Positions 25,246 to 33,061 of a stretch of 64,000 nt of DNA are shown piece after piece. The position numbers and the translations under genes were made by a program. Source of the stretch: Streptomyces cylindrosporus. Its GTDB lineage: Bacteria; Actinomycetota; Actinomycetes; Streptomycetales; Streptomycetaceae. The notes under the pieces are model-generated. The model made no database searches. It was not told the DNA's origin and was given only the letters and a program-made list of their open reading frames with translations. The DNA is taken from assembly GCF_022698165.1 (NCBI RefSeq), contig NZ_JALDAY010000012.1, positions 248,001 through 312,000 of the forward strand. The letters run 5' to 3'. The first letter of the stretch is position 1; each line of letters starts with the position of its first letter.

Positions 25246-25773
25246 ATGGCCGGTCACGAATTCTTCGAACCCGCGGACCGCAAGCGGCCCGTCGCCGATC
25301 CCACGGCGGGCGAGCCCCTGGCGGCGGAAGAGCCACGTCATTCCTGCGATCCCGCCTTCAAGCATGGTGTCGTCGTCGGCTTCGACGGCTCCACGTCCAG
25401 TGAACGCGCCCTCGCGTACGCCATCGGCATGGCCCACCGCTCCGGTTCGGGCCTGATCATCGTGCATGTCGCCAACCGGCTGCCCACCACGGTGTGGGCG
25501 GGCTGCGAGCCACCGGTCTTCGTGGACGTGCCGGACCACCGCACCGAGGTGCTCGGGCTCGAACTCGCCTGCGCGGACTACCTGTCCGAGGTGCCCTGGA
25601 TCCTCGTCGAGCGCGGCGGCGACATCTGCCACGAACTCGAAGAGGTCGGGCGGGAGTACGAGGCCGACGCGATCGTCGTCGGGTCCACGCACGGCATCGT
25701 GGGGCGGATCTTCGGCTCCGTCGCGGGGCGGCTCGCCAAGCGCGCCAAGCGCCCTGTCGTTGTCATTCCGTAG
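25246..25773 (+). CDS. Universal stress protein (UspA family)
   Basis: 175 aa. A disordered N-terminus of about 38 residues is followed by one Usp domain: VVVGFDGSTSSERALAYA, LIIVHVANR and the ATP-binding signature IVVGSTHGIVGRIFGSVAGRLAKRAKRPVVVIP (G-2x-G-9x-G-S/T type). The start MAGHEFFEP is chosen; an AAAGGA lies rather far upstream and a longer form from 25162 is possible. It probably binds ATP or a related nucleotide under stress or growth arrest. Its position beside adpA is conserved in my recollection of Streptomyces genomes. Confidence 0.82.
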   Translation: MAGHEFFEPADRKRPVADPTAGEPLAAEEPRHSCDPAFKHGVVVGFDGSTSSERALAYAIGMAHRSGSGLIIVHVANRLPTTVWAGCEPPVFVDVPDHRTEVLGLELACADYLSEVPWILVERGGDICHELEEVGREYEADAIVVGSTHGIVGRIFGSVAGRLAKRAKRPVVVIP

Positions 25774-25875
25774 TCATTCCGTAACTCCCTGTTCCTGTGT
25801 GCAGAGGTGTTTGTGCCCTTGTGAAGGGCATATATCGGTCACCGCACGACTGCACATGCATGAAGGGAGCCCGCC

Positions 25876-26436
25876 GTGGACAATGACGTCTCCGCGGGAA
25901 GTGGGACCACCACCGTGGTCGGCCGACTCGCCCTGGGAATCACCCTGTTGGCGTTCGGACTCGGAAACACCGACGTGATCAACGGCGTATCGGCCGCTGA
26001 CGCCGTATCACTGGCCCACTACGTAGGCGGCGTTGCGCTCTTCGTCGCCGGTCTGTTCGCGTTCCGCGACGGTGACTCCGTCAACGGTACGGCGTTCTCG
26101 GCGCTGGGTGCGCTGTGGTTCACCTGGGCCGTCACAGCGGGTGGCTCCGCCAACGCGGCCGGGCTGTTCCTGTTGCTCTTCGCTCTCGTGACCCTTTCGC
26201 TCACCCTCGCCGGTGGGGACCAACTCACGCAGGGCACCTACGGGTTGTTCTTCGTCTCCCTCGTGCTGCTCGCCATCGCGGAGTTCGCGACGAACGGGTC
26301 GCTGACGAAGGTGGGCGGCTGGTTCGCCGTGGCGGCGGGGGCGGTTGCCTGGTACGGGGCGACGGCGGCGCTGGCGCACTGGCCGACGGTGCTTCCGCGA
26401 CGCGCTGCCGGCCGGGGGGTGACGGCCACCGGCTAG
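25876..26436 (+). CDS. GPR1/FUN34/YaaH-type acetate/succinate transporter
   Basis: 186 aa with six transmembrane helices. Family features are an N-terminal LALGITLLAFGLGNTDVIN, then YVGGVALFVAGLFAF.GD and FFVSLVLLAIAEF. The GTG start (VDNDVSAGS) has GAAGGGAG upstream. The family moves acetate or succinate with protons across the cytoplasmic membrane. It ends before a strong terminator shared with glmS on the other strand. Confidence 0.85.
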   Translation: MDNDVSAGSGTTTVVGRLALGITLLAFGLGNTDVINGVSAADAVSLAHYVGGVALFVAGLFAFRDGDSVNGTAFSALGALWFTWAVTAGGSANAAGLFLLLFALVTLSLTLAGGDQLTQGTYGLFFVSLVLLAIAEFATNGSLTKVGGWFAVAAGAVAWYGATAALAHWPTVLPRRAAGRGVTATG

Positions 26437-26475
26437 CTGCGCAGGCTGGGGGGTTGGGCGGCTCCCCGGCGATGA

Positions 26476-26519
26476 GAACGGACCCCCCGTGAATGGTGGC
26501 ATCACGTGGGGGTCCGTTC
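26476..26519. terminator. Stem-loop between YaaH-type gene and glmS
   Basis: 12-bp stem GAACGGACCCCC with its complement and a 20-base loop that itself contains short pairing (GTG..CAC). Serves two convergent genes. Confidence 0.75.
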
Positions 26520-26544
26520 CGTTTCGTCGGCCGCTTGCGGGTGC

Positions 26545-26581
26545 GTGGGGGCTTGTCGCGCAGTTCCCCGCGCCCCTAAAG
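26545..26581. repeat. Dispersed intergenic repeat, copy 1
   Basis: About 35 bp containing GTCGCGCAGTTCCCCGCGCC, flanked by GGGGGCT and CCCT so that GGGGC/GCCCC ends can pair. The second copy is at 32956-32992. It lies at the glmS 3' end. Confidence 0.75.
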
Positions 26582-26591
26582 ACAAAAGCCG

Positions 26592-28409
26592 CTACTCGAC
26601 CGTCACTGACTTCGCGAGGTTCCTCGGCTTGTCGATGTCCCTGCCCAGGGCCAAGGCCGTGTGGTACGCGAGGAGTTGGAGGGGGATGCCCATCAGGATG
26701 GGGTCCAGTTCGTCCTCGTTCTTCGGGACCACGATCGTCTGGTCCGCCTTCTCCTGGTGCTGGTGGGCCACCGCCAGGATGCGGCCGCTGCGGGCCTTGA
26801 TCTCCTCCATCGCGGCGCGGTTCTTCTCCAGGAGGTCGTCGTCGGGGACGATCGCGATCGTGGGGAGGGCGGGCTCGATCAGCGCCAGGGGGCCGTGCTT
26901 GAGCTCGGAGGCGGGATAGGCCTCCGCGTGGATGTAGGAGACCTCCTTGAGCTTCAGGGAGGCCTCGCGGGCCACCGGGTAGCCGCGGACCCGGCCGATG
27001 AAGAGCATCGAGCGGGCGTCGGCGTACTGCTCGGCCAGCTTCTTGATCTCCTCCTCCTGCTCGAGGACCTCGGTGATCTGCTCGGGCAGCTTGCGCAGGC
27101 CCTCGATGATCCGCTTGCCGTCGCGGACCGAGAGGTCGCGGGTGCGGCCCAGGTGCAGGGCGAGCAGTGCGAAGGCGACCGTGGTGTTGGTGAAGCACTT
27201 GGTCGACACCACGCAGACCTCCGGGCCCGCGTGCACGTAGATGCCGGCGTCCGCCTCGCGGGCGATCGCCGAGCCGACCACGTTGACGATGCCGAAGACC
27301 CGCGCGCCCTTGCGCTTGAGCTCCTGGACGGCCGCGAGGACGTCGTAGGTCTCGCCGGACTGGGAGACGGCGACGTACAGGGTGTCGGGGTCGACGACCG
27401 CGTTGCGGTAGCGGAACTCGGAGGCGGGCTCGGCGTCCGCGGGGATGCGGGCCAGCTCCTCGATCATCTGGGCGCCGATCATGCCCGCGTGGTACGAGGT
27501 GCCGCAGCCGAGGATCTTCACGCGGCGGATCCGGCGGGCCTCCCGGGCGTCCAGGTTCAGGCCGCCGAGGTGCACGGTGGAGAAGCGGTCGTCGATGCGG
27601 CCGCGCAGGACGCGGTCGACCGCCTCGGCCTGCTCGTGGATCTCCTTGTGCATGTACGTGTCGTGGCCGCCCATGTCGTAGGAGGCGGCCTCCCACTCCA
27701 CGGTGGTGGGCTCCGACGTGGTGCGGGTGCCCTCCGTCGTGTACGTGCGGAAGTCGTCGGCCTTGAGGGTGGCCATCTCGCCGTCGTCCAGAGTCACTAT
27801 CTGGCGGGTGTGGGTGACGAGGGCCGCGATGTCGGAGGCGACGAACATCTCCTTCTCGCCGATGCCGAGGACCACCGGGGAACCGTTTCGAGCCACCACG
27901 ATGCGGTCCGCGAAGTCGGCGTGCATCACCGCGATGCCGTACGTGCCCTCGATCACCCGCAGGGTCTCGCGGACCTTCTCCTCCAGCGTCTCGGCCTGCG
28001 CGCGGGCGATCAGGTGGACCAGGACCTCGGTGTCCGTCTCGGAGAGGAACTCGACGCCGTCCGCCTCCAGCTTGCGCCGCAGGTCGGAGGCGTTGTCGAT
28101 GATGCCGTTGTGCACGACGGCGACCTTCTGGTCGGCCGACATGTGCGGGTGGGCGTTCACGTCGGACGGGGCGCCGTGGGTGGCCCAGCGGGTGTGGGCG
28201 ATGCCGGTCGTGCCCTTGAAGCGGGCCGGGACCTTCGCCTCCAGGTCGCGCACGCGCCCCTTGGCCTTGACCATCTTCAGGCCCGCCGTCTTGGGAGACG
28301 TGACGACTATGCCCGCCGAGTCGTAGCCCCGGTACTCCAGCCGCTGCAGGCCCTCCAGGAGGAGGGGGGCCACATCACGCTTGCCGATGTATCCGACGAT
28401 TCCGCACAT
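26592..28409 (-). CDS. glmS: Glutamine-fructose-6-phosphate aminotransferase
   Basis: 605-aa enzyme of full length. The N-terminal glutaminase starts MCGIVGYIG with Cys 2 as nucleophile, then RWATHGAPSDVNAHPH. Two SIS isomerase domains follow (VAVSQSGETYDVLAAVQ; RGYPVAREASLKLKEVSYIHAE), and the C-terminus is LAKSVTVE. It makes glucosamine-6-phosphate, the entry to UDP-GlcNAc and peptidoglycan, and links to the GlcNAc-releasing hexosaminidase nearby. An 85-97 aa gene lies 12 bp upstream and may be co-transcribed. No riboswitch is visible. Confidence 0.96.
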   Translation of the reverse strand: MCGIVGYIGKRDVAPLLLEGLQRLEYRGYDSAGIVVTSPKTAGLKMVKAKGRVRDLEAKVPARFKGTTGIAHTRWATHGAPSDVNAHPHMSADQKVAVVHNGIIDNASDLRRKLEADGVEFLSETDTEVLVHLIARAQAETLEEKVRETLRVIEGTYGIAVMHADFADRIVVARNGSPVVLGIGEKEMFVASDIAALVTHTRQIVTLDDGEMATLKADDFRTYTTEGTRTTSEPTTVEWEAASYDMGGHDTYMHKEIHEQAEAVDRVLRGRIDDRFSTVHLGGLNLDAREARRIRRVKILGCGTSYHAGMIGAQMIEELARIPADAEPASEFRYRNAVVDPDTLYVAVSQSGETYDVLAAVQELKRKGARVFGIVNVVGSAIAREADAGIYVHAGPEVCVVSTKCFTNTTVAFALLALHLGRTRDLSVRDGKRIIEGLRKLPEQITEVLEQEEEIKKLAEQYADARSMLFIGRVRGYPVAREASLKLKEVSYIHAEAYPASELKHGPLALIEPALPTIAIVPDDDLLEKNRAAMEEIKARSGRILAVAHQHQEKADQTIVVPKNEDELDPILMGIPLQLLAYHTALALGRDIDKPRNLAKSVTVE

Positions 28410-28421
28410 ATATACGTGTTC

Positions 28422-28679
28422 CTAGCCGTAGACGATGCGGCGCAGCTGCCTGAGCGTAAGCTCCGGCGGCGCGACCGCCCGGTATTTCAGGTCCGCCTCG
28501 ATCCGTTCGAAGATCTCCGCGTTCACCAGGCCCTGGGCCTGCAGCTCGCGGTGGCGGCGACGGACGTACTCCGTGGTCGTCTCGTCGAAGAAGGCGAGCA
28601 CGTCCTGGATCACCCGCAGCGCCTCGCCCCGGCTCAGGGGCGTGGAGCGCGTCAGATGATCAACGAGTTCGTCGTGCAC
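28422..28679 (-). CDS. Small conserved hypothetical upstream of glmS, 85-97 aa
   Basis: Soluble helical protein: VHDELVDHLTRSTPLSRGEALRVIQDVLAFFDETTTEYVRRRHRELQ.. with basic C-terminus LRQLRRIVYG. Start taken as the GTG after an AGGA; a TTG at 28715 gives 97 aa and also has AGGA nearby. The length and the RR-rich helices suggest a small regulatory or adaptor protein. It lies only 12 bp from glmS, so co-expression is likely. No family is recognised. Confidence 0.6.
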   Translation of the reverse strand: MHDELVDHLTRSTPLSRGEALRVIQDVLAFFDETTTEYVRRRHRELQAQGLVNAEIFERIEADLKYRAVAPPELTLRQLRRIVYG

Positions 28680-28719
28680 CCGGTAGATCCTGGGGTACCG
28701 GAGAGGCTTTCGCAAGAAT

Positions 28720-28739
28720 CCTGCCCGATTTCGGGCAGG
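28720..28739. promoter_or_regulatory. 20-bp palindrome in divergent promoter region
   Basis: CCTGCCCGATTTCGGGCAGG: perfect 9-bp arms with a 2-base spacer, between the glmS-side operon and the metallophosphoesterase gene. A dimeric repressor site is the simplest reading; the regulator is unknown. Confidence 0.55.
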
Positions 28740-28850
28740 GCGCTGTTAAGGATCTTTGGGCTAACGTTGAATCTCTCATGGCACTCTGTTCGCAGGCTGT
28801 CCATTCCGCGTCTTGCGGTTTGTCGTCTGTGGAGACGAGTTTCAGACGCC

Positions 28851-30431
28851 ATGGACATTCCTCGTATGGGAGTACCCGAAGAGCTCGCCGAGCGCATGAG
28901 CATGGCCGAGCAGCACGAGTACCTGCGCGCGAGATTCTCGCGGCGCAACCTGATGAGAGGCGGTGCCGTGACGATCGGCGCCGTCGCCGGTGGCGCGTTC
29001 GTGCCGGGTGCCGTGGCCCAGGCCGCGGTCCCGACGCAGAGCACCGCCCCCGCGACCGAGTACGTCGACGGCTCCCTCGTCGCCCCGTTCGGCCGCCACC
29101 TCGCGTTCGGCAACGACGCGAGCACCGAGATGACCGTCTCCTGGCAGGTCCCGGTCGCGGTGAAGAAGCCCTTCATCCGCATCGGCGCCCACCCGTGGGA
29201 CCTTTCCCGCAAGATCGAGGCCGAGATCCGCACGCTCTACACGCCGGCCGGCGTCGGTGCGAGCGCGGACCACACCCAGTACTACGTCCACGCCAAGCTC
29301 AGCCACCTGCGCCCCGGCCGGACGTACTACTACGGCGTCGGCCACCAGGGCTTCGACCCGGCCGAGCCGCACCTGCTCGGCACCCTGGGCACCTTCACCA
29401 CCGCCCCCGGCCGCAGCGAGCCGTTCACCTTCACGGCCTTCGGCGACCAGGGCGTCAGCTACCACGGCCTGGCCAACGACAGCCTGATCCTCGGCCAGAA
29501 CCCCAGCTTCCACCTGCACGCCGGCGACATCGCGTACGCCGACCCGGCGGGTGCGGGCAAGGCAGCCGACACCGGCTTCGACTCCCGCGTCTGGGACCAG
29601 TTCCTCGCGCAGACCGAGTCGGTCGCCAAGTCCGTGCCGTGGATGGTGAGTTACGGCAACCACGACATGGAGGCCTGGTACTCCCCGAACGGCTACGGCG
29701 GCGAGGAGGCCCGCTTCACGCTCCCCGACAACGGGCCGGACAAGGCGCACCTGCCGGGCGTCTACTCCTTCGTGTACGGCAACACCGCCGTCATCTCCCT
29801 GGACCCGAACGACGTGTCCTTCGAGATCCCCGCCAACCTCGGCATCTCCGGCGGCACCCAGACCACGTGGTTCGAGGGCCAGCTGAAGAAGTACCGCGCC
29901 TCCAAGGACATCGACTTCATCGTCGTGTTCTTCCACCACTGCGCCTACTGCACCTCCACGGCGCACGCCTCGGAGGGGGGCGTGCGACAGGAGTGGGTGC
30001 CGCTGTTCGAGAAGTACACGGTGGACCTGGTCATCAACGGCCACAACCACCAGTACGAGCGCACCGACGTCATCAAGGGCAACAAGGTCGTCAAGAAGCT
30101 GCCGATCGGCGAGACCGCGTACCCCGAGACCGAGGGCGTCGTCTACGTGACGGCGGGCGCCGCGGGCCGCAGCCTGTACGCGTTCACCGCGCCGGACTCC
30201 TACGAGGGGCACCTGAACGAGGTCGACTCCGTCGCCTCCTTCATCAACACCAAGGACGGCAAGGTCAACGAGACCGTCGCCTGGTCCCGGGTGCGCTACC
30301 TCAACTACTCCTTCCTGCGCGTGGACGTCGAGCCCGCGTCGAAGGGCCGCTACGCCAAGCTGAAGGTGTCGGGCATCGCCGAGACCGGTGACCGCATCGA
30401 CCACTTCACGGTGGCCCGCCGGGCCAAGTGA
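28851..30431 (+). CDS. Tat-exported metallophosphoesterase (purple acid phosphatase-like)
   Basis: 526 aa. An N-terminal leader ends in the twin-arginine motif SRRNLMRGGAV, then a hydrophobic stretch and signal cleavage near AQA. A fibronectin-like purple acid phosphatase N-domain is at about 80-190. The calcineurin-like domain has metal ligands in FGDQG, HAGDIAYAD, SYGNHDMEAW, FFHHCAY and VINGHNHQYERT. It releases phosphate from phosphomonoesters outside the cell. The start ATG is chosen by frame; the nearest ribosome-like GGAG is far upstream, so a start at the next Met (28866) is possible. Confidence 0.88.
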   Translation: MDIPRMGVPEELAERMSMAEQHEYLRARFSRRNLMRGGAVTIGAVAGGAFVPGAVAQAAVPTQSTAPATEYVDGSLVAPFGRHLAFGNDASTEMTVSWQVPVAVKKPFIRIGAHPWDLSRKIEAEIRTLYTPAGVGASADHTQYYVHAKLSHLRPGRTYYYGVGHQGFDPAEPHLLGTLGTFTTAPGRSEPFTFTAFGDQGVSYHGLANDSLILGQNPSFHLHAGDIAYADPAGAGKAADTGFDSRVWDQFLAQTESVAKSVPWMVSYGNHDMEAWYSPNGYGGEEARFTLPDNGPDKAHLPGVYSFVYGNTAVISLDPNDVSFEIPANLGISGGTQTTWFEGQLKKYRASKDIDFIVVFFHHCAYCTSTAHASEGGVRQEWVPLFEKYTVDLVINGHNHQYERTDVIKGNKVVKKLPIGETAYPETEGVVYVTAGAAGRSLYAFTAPDSYEGHLNEVDSVASFINTKDGKVNETVAWSRVRYLNYSFLRVDVEPASKGRYAKLKVSGIAETGDRIDHFTVARRAK

Positions 30432-30451
30432 CCCTGTCGAACAGGCGGTCC

Positions 30452-31315
30452 TCACATGCGTTTGAGGATCGCCTGTTTGGCCATGGCGAACTCCTCGTCG
30501 GTCAGCACCCCGGTGCGGTGCAGCTCGCCGAGCTCCCGCAGCCGCCGTAGCAGAGCGTCGTGGTCGTCCTGGGGCGGCTCCTCCAACTGCTTCGGCGGTA
30601 CGTCCACGGCGGCCGCAGACGGATGCGGCAGCCGTGCCTGCACCGCCGCCGCGACCAGCGCCATCAGCGGGTCCTTCTTGAAGCCCCACAGCTCAACGGA
30701 GTTGGGGTCGTACTTGGGCGGCGCCTTGGTCGGCGCGTGGCGCACGGTGAAGCGCAGATGCCCGTTCTCCAGGCCGACCGCGGGCTGCCACTCCACCGCG
30801 ACGAGATCGGCGACCGGCAGGGTGCGGGTGCCGGCGGCGGCCTTCGCGTCCTCGGTCTTCCAGTTCCACTCCAGCCGTACGTGCTCGCCGTCGAAGCTCG
30901 CGGTGCCGTCCCCGGCGGAAACGGACAGCGGCACGGGCGGGCCCGGCAGCAGGTACCCGTCCACCGGGTCGGACGGCACCTCGTCCAGCAGCAGCGCGTT
31001 GCGGACCTCGTCCACGAAGTACTCGGCGACCCCGTAGCGGTCCGATTCGACGAGCAGCTGGTACGGGTCGTTGGGCTCGGTCAGCCGGCCGCCGGAGGCG
31101 TGCAGCAGCGGGTCGGCGCCGTCGCGCAGCCGCAGCCTGAGCCGCCCCGACTTCTTGCCCTGCTCGAACGAGACACCGGCCAACGCGCCCAGCGGGACGA
31201 CGAGTTCACCCAGAGTGCGGCGGAGCAGGCTGACGTTGCGGTCCCGTCCCGGTGTCAGCCGCAGGGCGTCGCCGTCGAAGACCCACGTGCCGTCCTTCTG
31301 GATGATTTCCGCCAT
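30452..31315 (-). CDS. DUF4429 protein with C-terminal SHOCT domain
   Basis: 287 aa. Two repeated beta-rich DUF4429 units (about 6-110 and 135-235; each has a VFDG/SFDGE..LR start and a L.V.LGAL/ADLVAVEW strand) are followed by a linker. The C-terminal SHOCT helix pair is LRELGELHRTGVLTDEEFAMAKQAIL (quoted as two parts in the family: LRELGELHRTG and LTDEEF). The function is unknown; related proteins resemble membrane-binding PH-like domains. It is convergent with the phosphoesterase gene (20-bp gap) and divergent from the hexosaminidase gene. Confidence 0.8.
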   Translation of the reverse strand: MAEIIQKDGTWVFDGDALRLTPGRDRNVSLLRRTLGELVVPLGALAGVSFEQGKKSGRLRLRLRDGADPLLHASGGRLTEPNDPYQLLVESDRYGVAEYFVDEVRNALLLDEVPSDPVDGYLLPGPPVPLSVSAGDGTASFDGEHVRLEWNWKTEDAKAAAGTRTLPVADLVAVEWQPAVGLENGHLRFTVRHAPTKAPPKYDPNSVELWGFKKDPLMALVAAAVQARLPHPSAAAVDVPPKQLEEPPQDDHDALLRRLRELGELHRTGVLTDEEFAMAKQAILKRM

Positions 31316-31345
31316 GGGGGGATTGTTTCACCGGATCTGCGGGAG

Positions 31346-31361
31346 AGTGGTCTCTACCAAT
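31346..31361. promoter_or_regulatory. DasR (dre) site upstream of hexosaminidase
   Basis: AGTGGTCTCTACCAAT, close to the dre consensus built on TGGTCTAGACCA (two central mismatches), 14 bp before the hexosaminidase start. DasR is the GlcN-6-P-responsive repressor of chitin/GlcNAc genes. Confidence 0.75.
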
Positions 31362-31375
31362 CGAAGGGAGCGCAT

Positions 31376-32941
31376 GTGAGACTGCACCGCGTTCTGGGAT
31401 CGCTGCTGCTCGTGGCGGCGGCCGGCACCTTCACGGTAGGAGCGACCACTGTGACGAAAGCGAGCCCGACTCCGCTGGACCGCGTGGTTCCGGCACCTGC
31501 GTCGGTCACGTCGGGAGGCTCTGCGTACCGCATCACCGACTCCACCGCCATCCACGTGGACGGACCGGGCGAGGTCCGCCGGATCGGGGAGTACCTGGCG
31601 GACATCCTGCGCCCGTCCACCGGCTACCGGCTCCCGCTGACCACCCACGGCGACGGAGGCATCCGACTCCGGCTCGCAAAGGGCGACTTCGGGGCGGAGG
31701 GCTACCGCCTCCACAGCGGCCTCGCCGGCGTCACCCTCACCGCCGCCCACCCCGCCGGCCTCTTCCACGGCGTCCAGACCCTGCGCCAGCTCCTGCCCGC
31801 CGCCGTGGAGAAGAGGACCGTGCAGCCCGGCCCCTGGCAGATCGCCGGCGGCACCATCACCGACTCCCCGCGCTACGCCTACCGCGGCGCGATGCTCGAC
31901 GTCTCCCGCCACTTCTTCACGGTGGCCCAAGTCAAGCGCTACATCGACGAGTTGGCCCTCTACAAGGTCAACACGCTGCATCTGCACCTCAGCGACGACC
32001 AGGGCTGGCGCATCGCCATCGACTCCTGGCCGCGCCTCGCCACGTACGGCGGCTCCACCGAGGTCGGCGGCGGCGAGGGCGGCCACTACACCAAGGCCGA
32101 CTACCAGGAGATCGTCCGGTACGCCGCCTCCCGCTATCTGGAGGTCGTCCCCGAGATCGACATGCCCGGCCACAGCAACGCGGCCCTCGCCTCCTACGCC
32201 GACCTGAACTGCGACGGCGTGGCACCGCCGCTCTACACCGGCACCGATGTCGGCTTCAGCAGCCTGTGCGTGAACAAGGACGTCACGTACGACTTCGTGG
32301 ACGACGTCATCCGAGAGCTGGCCGCGATCACCCCGGGCCGCTACCTCCACATCGGCGGCGACGAGGCGCACTCCACCCCGCACGACGACTACGTGAAGTT
32401 CATGGACCGGGTGCAGCCGGTCGTCGCCAAGTACGGCAAGACGGTGATCGGCTGGCACCAGCTGACCGGCGCGCACCCGGCCAAGGGGGCCATCGCGCAG
32501 TACTGGGGTCTCGACGACACCGACGCGGCGGAGAAGGCGCAGGTCGTGAAGGCCGCGCAGAACGGGACGGGACTGGTCCTCTCGCCCGCCGACCGGGTCT
32601 ACCTCGACATGAAGTACACCGAGGACACCCCGCTCGGGCAGGACTGGGCGGGACTGGTCGAGGTGCGGCGGTCGTACGACTGGGATCCGGGCAACTACCT
32701 TGCCGGGGTGCCGGGTTCGGCGGTCAAGGGGGTCGAGGCGCCGCTGTGGACCGAGACGATCGTGACGAGCGCGGACATCGACTACATGGCCTTCCCGAGG
32801 CTGCCGGGCGTCGCCGAGCTCGGGTGGTCGCCGGCCGCGACGCACGACTGGGACACCTACAAGGTGCGGCTTGCTGCGCAGGCTGCGCGGTGGGAGGCGT
32901 TGGGGATCGGGTATTACCGGTCGCCGCAGGTGCCTTGGTGA
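31376..32941 (+). CDS. Secreted beta-N-acetylhexosaminidase (GH20)
   Basis: 521 aa. The GTG start has GAAGGGAG upstream and is followed by a signal peptide (VLGSLLLVAAAGTFTVGA). A GH20b-like N-domain is followed by the catalytic barrel beginning YRGAMLDVSRHFF. The catalytic Asp-Glu pair is in HIGGDEAH, with W residues in PLWTETIVT. It cleaves terminal GlcNAc from chito-oligosaccharides and N-glycans outside the cell, completing chitinase action and feeding the GlcNAc uptake that DasR controls. The dre-like site in its promoter fits. Confidence 0.93.
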   Translation: MRLHRVLGSLLLVAAAGTFTVGATTVTKASPTPLDRVVPAPASVTSGGSAYRITDSTAIHVDGPGEVRRIGEYLADILRPSTGYRLPLTTHGDGGIRLRLAKGDFGAEGYRLHSGLAGVTLTAAHPAGLFHGVQTLRQLLPAAVEKRTVQPGPWQIAGGTITDSPRYAYRGAMLDVSRHFFTVAQVKRYIDELALYKVNTLHLHLSDDQGWRIAIDSWPRLATYGGSTEVGGGEGGHYTKADYQEIVRYAASRYLEVVPEIDMPGHSNAALASYADLNCDGVAPPLYTGTDVGFSSLCVNKDVTYDFVDDVIRELAAITPGRYLHIGGDEAHSTPHDDYVKFMDRVQPVVAKYGKTVIGWHQLTGAHPAKGAIAQYWGLDDTDAAEKAQVVKAAQNGTGLVLSPADRVYLDMKYTEDTPLGQDWAGLVEVRRSYDWDPGNYLAGVPGSAVKGVEAPLWTETIVTSADIDYMAFPRLPGVAELGWSPAATHDWDTYKVRLAAQAARWEALGIGYYRSPQVPW

Positions 32942-32955
32942 TTCGTCTGATCGCC

Positions 32956-32992
32956 GGTGGGGGCTGGTCGCGCAGTTCCCCGCGCCCCTGAG
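32956..32992. repeat. Dispersed intergenic repeat, copy 2
   Basis: Shares about 33 of 35 bases with 26545-26581, including GTCGCGCAGTTCCCCGCGCC. It lies directly after the hexosaminidase stop. Confidence 0.75.
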
Positions 32993-33014
32993 GGCGCTGC
33001 AAGTGCCGGACGTC

Positions 33015-33053
33015 GACGGGCACCCCGGAGGACCGTACTCCGGGGTGCCCGTC
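33015..33053. terminator. Terminator between hexosaminidase and desD
   Basis: Perfect 15-bp stem GACGGGCACCCCGGA with a 9-base loop, between convergent genes; likely ends both the hexosaminidase and des transcripts. Confidence 0.85.
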
Positions 33054-33061
33054 CGTCGTGG

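Noticed and set aside
28740..28790. PHO box before the phosphoesterase gene
   Set aside because: GTTAAGG/GTTGAAT stretches do not give the required direct repeats of the GTTCACC type.
26661..28850. Long plus-strand frame extending the metallophosphoesterase upstream across glmS
   Set aside because: It is antisense to glmS. The real protein starts near 28851 with a Tat signal.
30560..31375. N-terminal extension of the hexosaminidase over the DUF4429 gene
   Set aside because: It is antisense to the DUF4429 gene; the GTG at 31376 has a ribosome site and is followed by a signal peptide.
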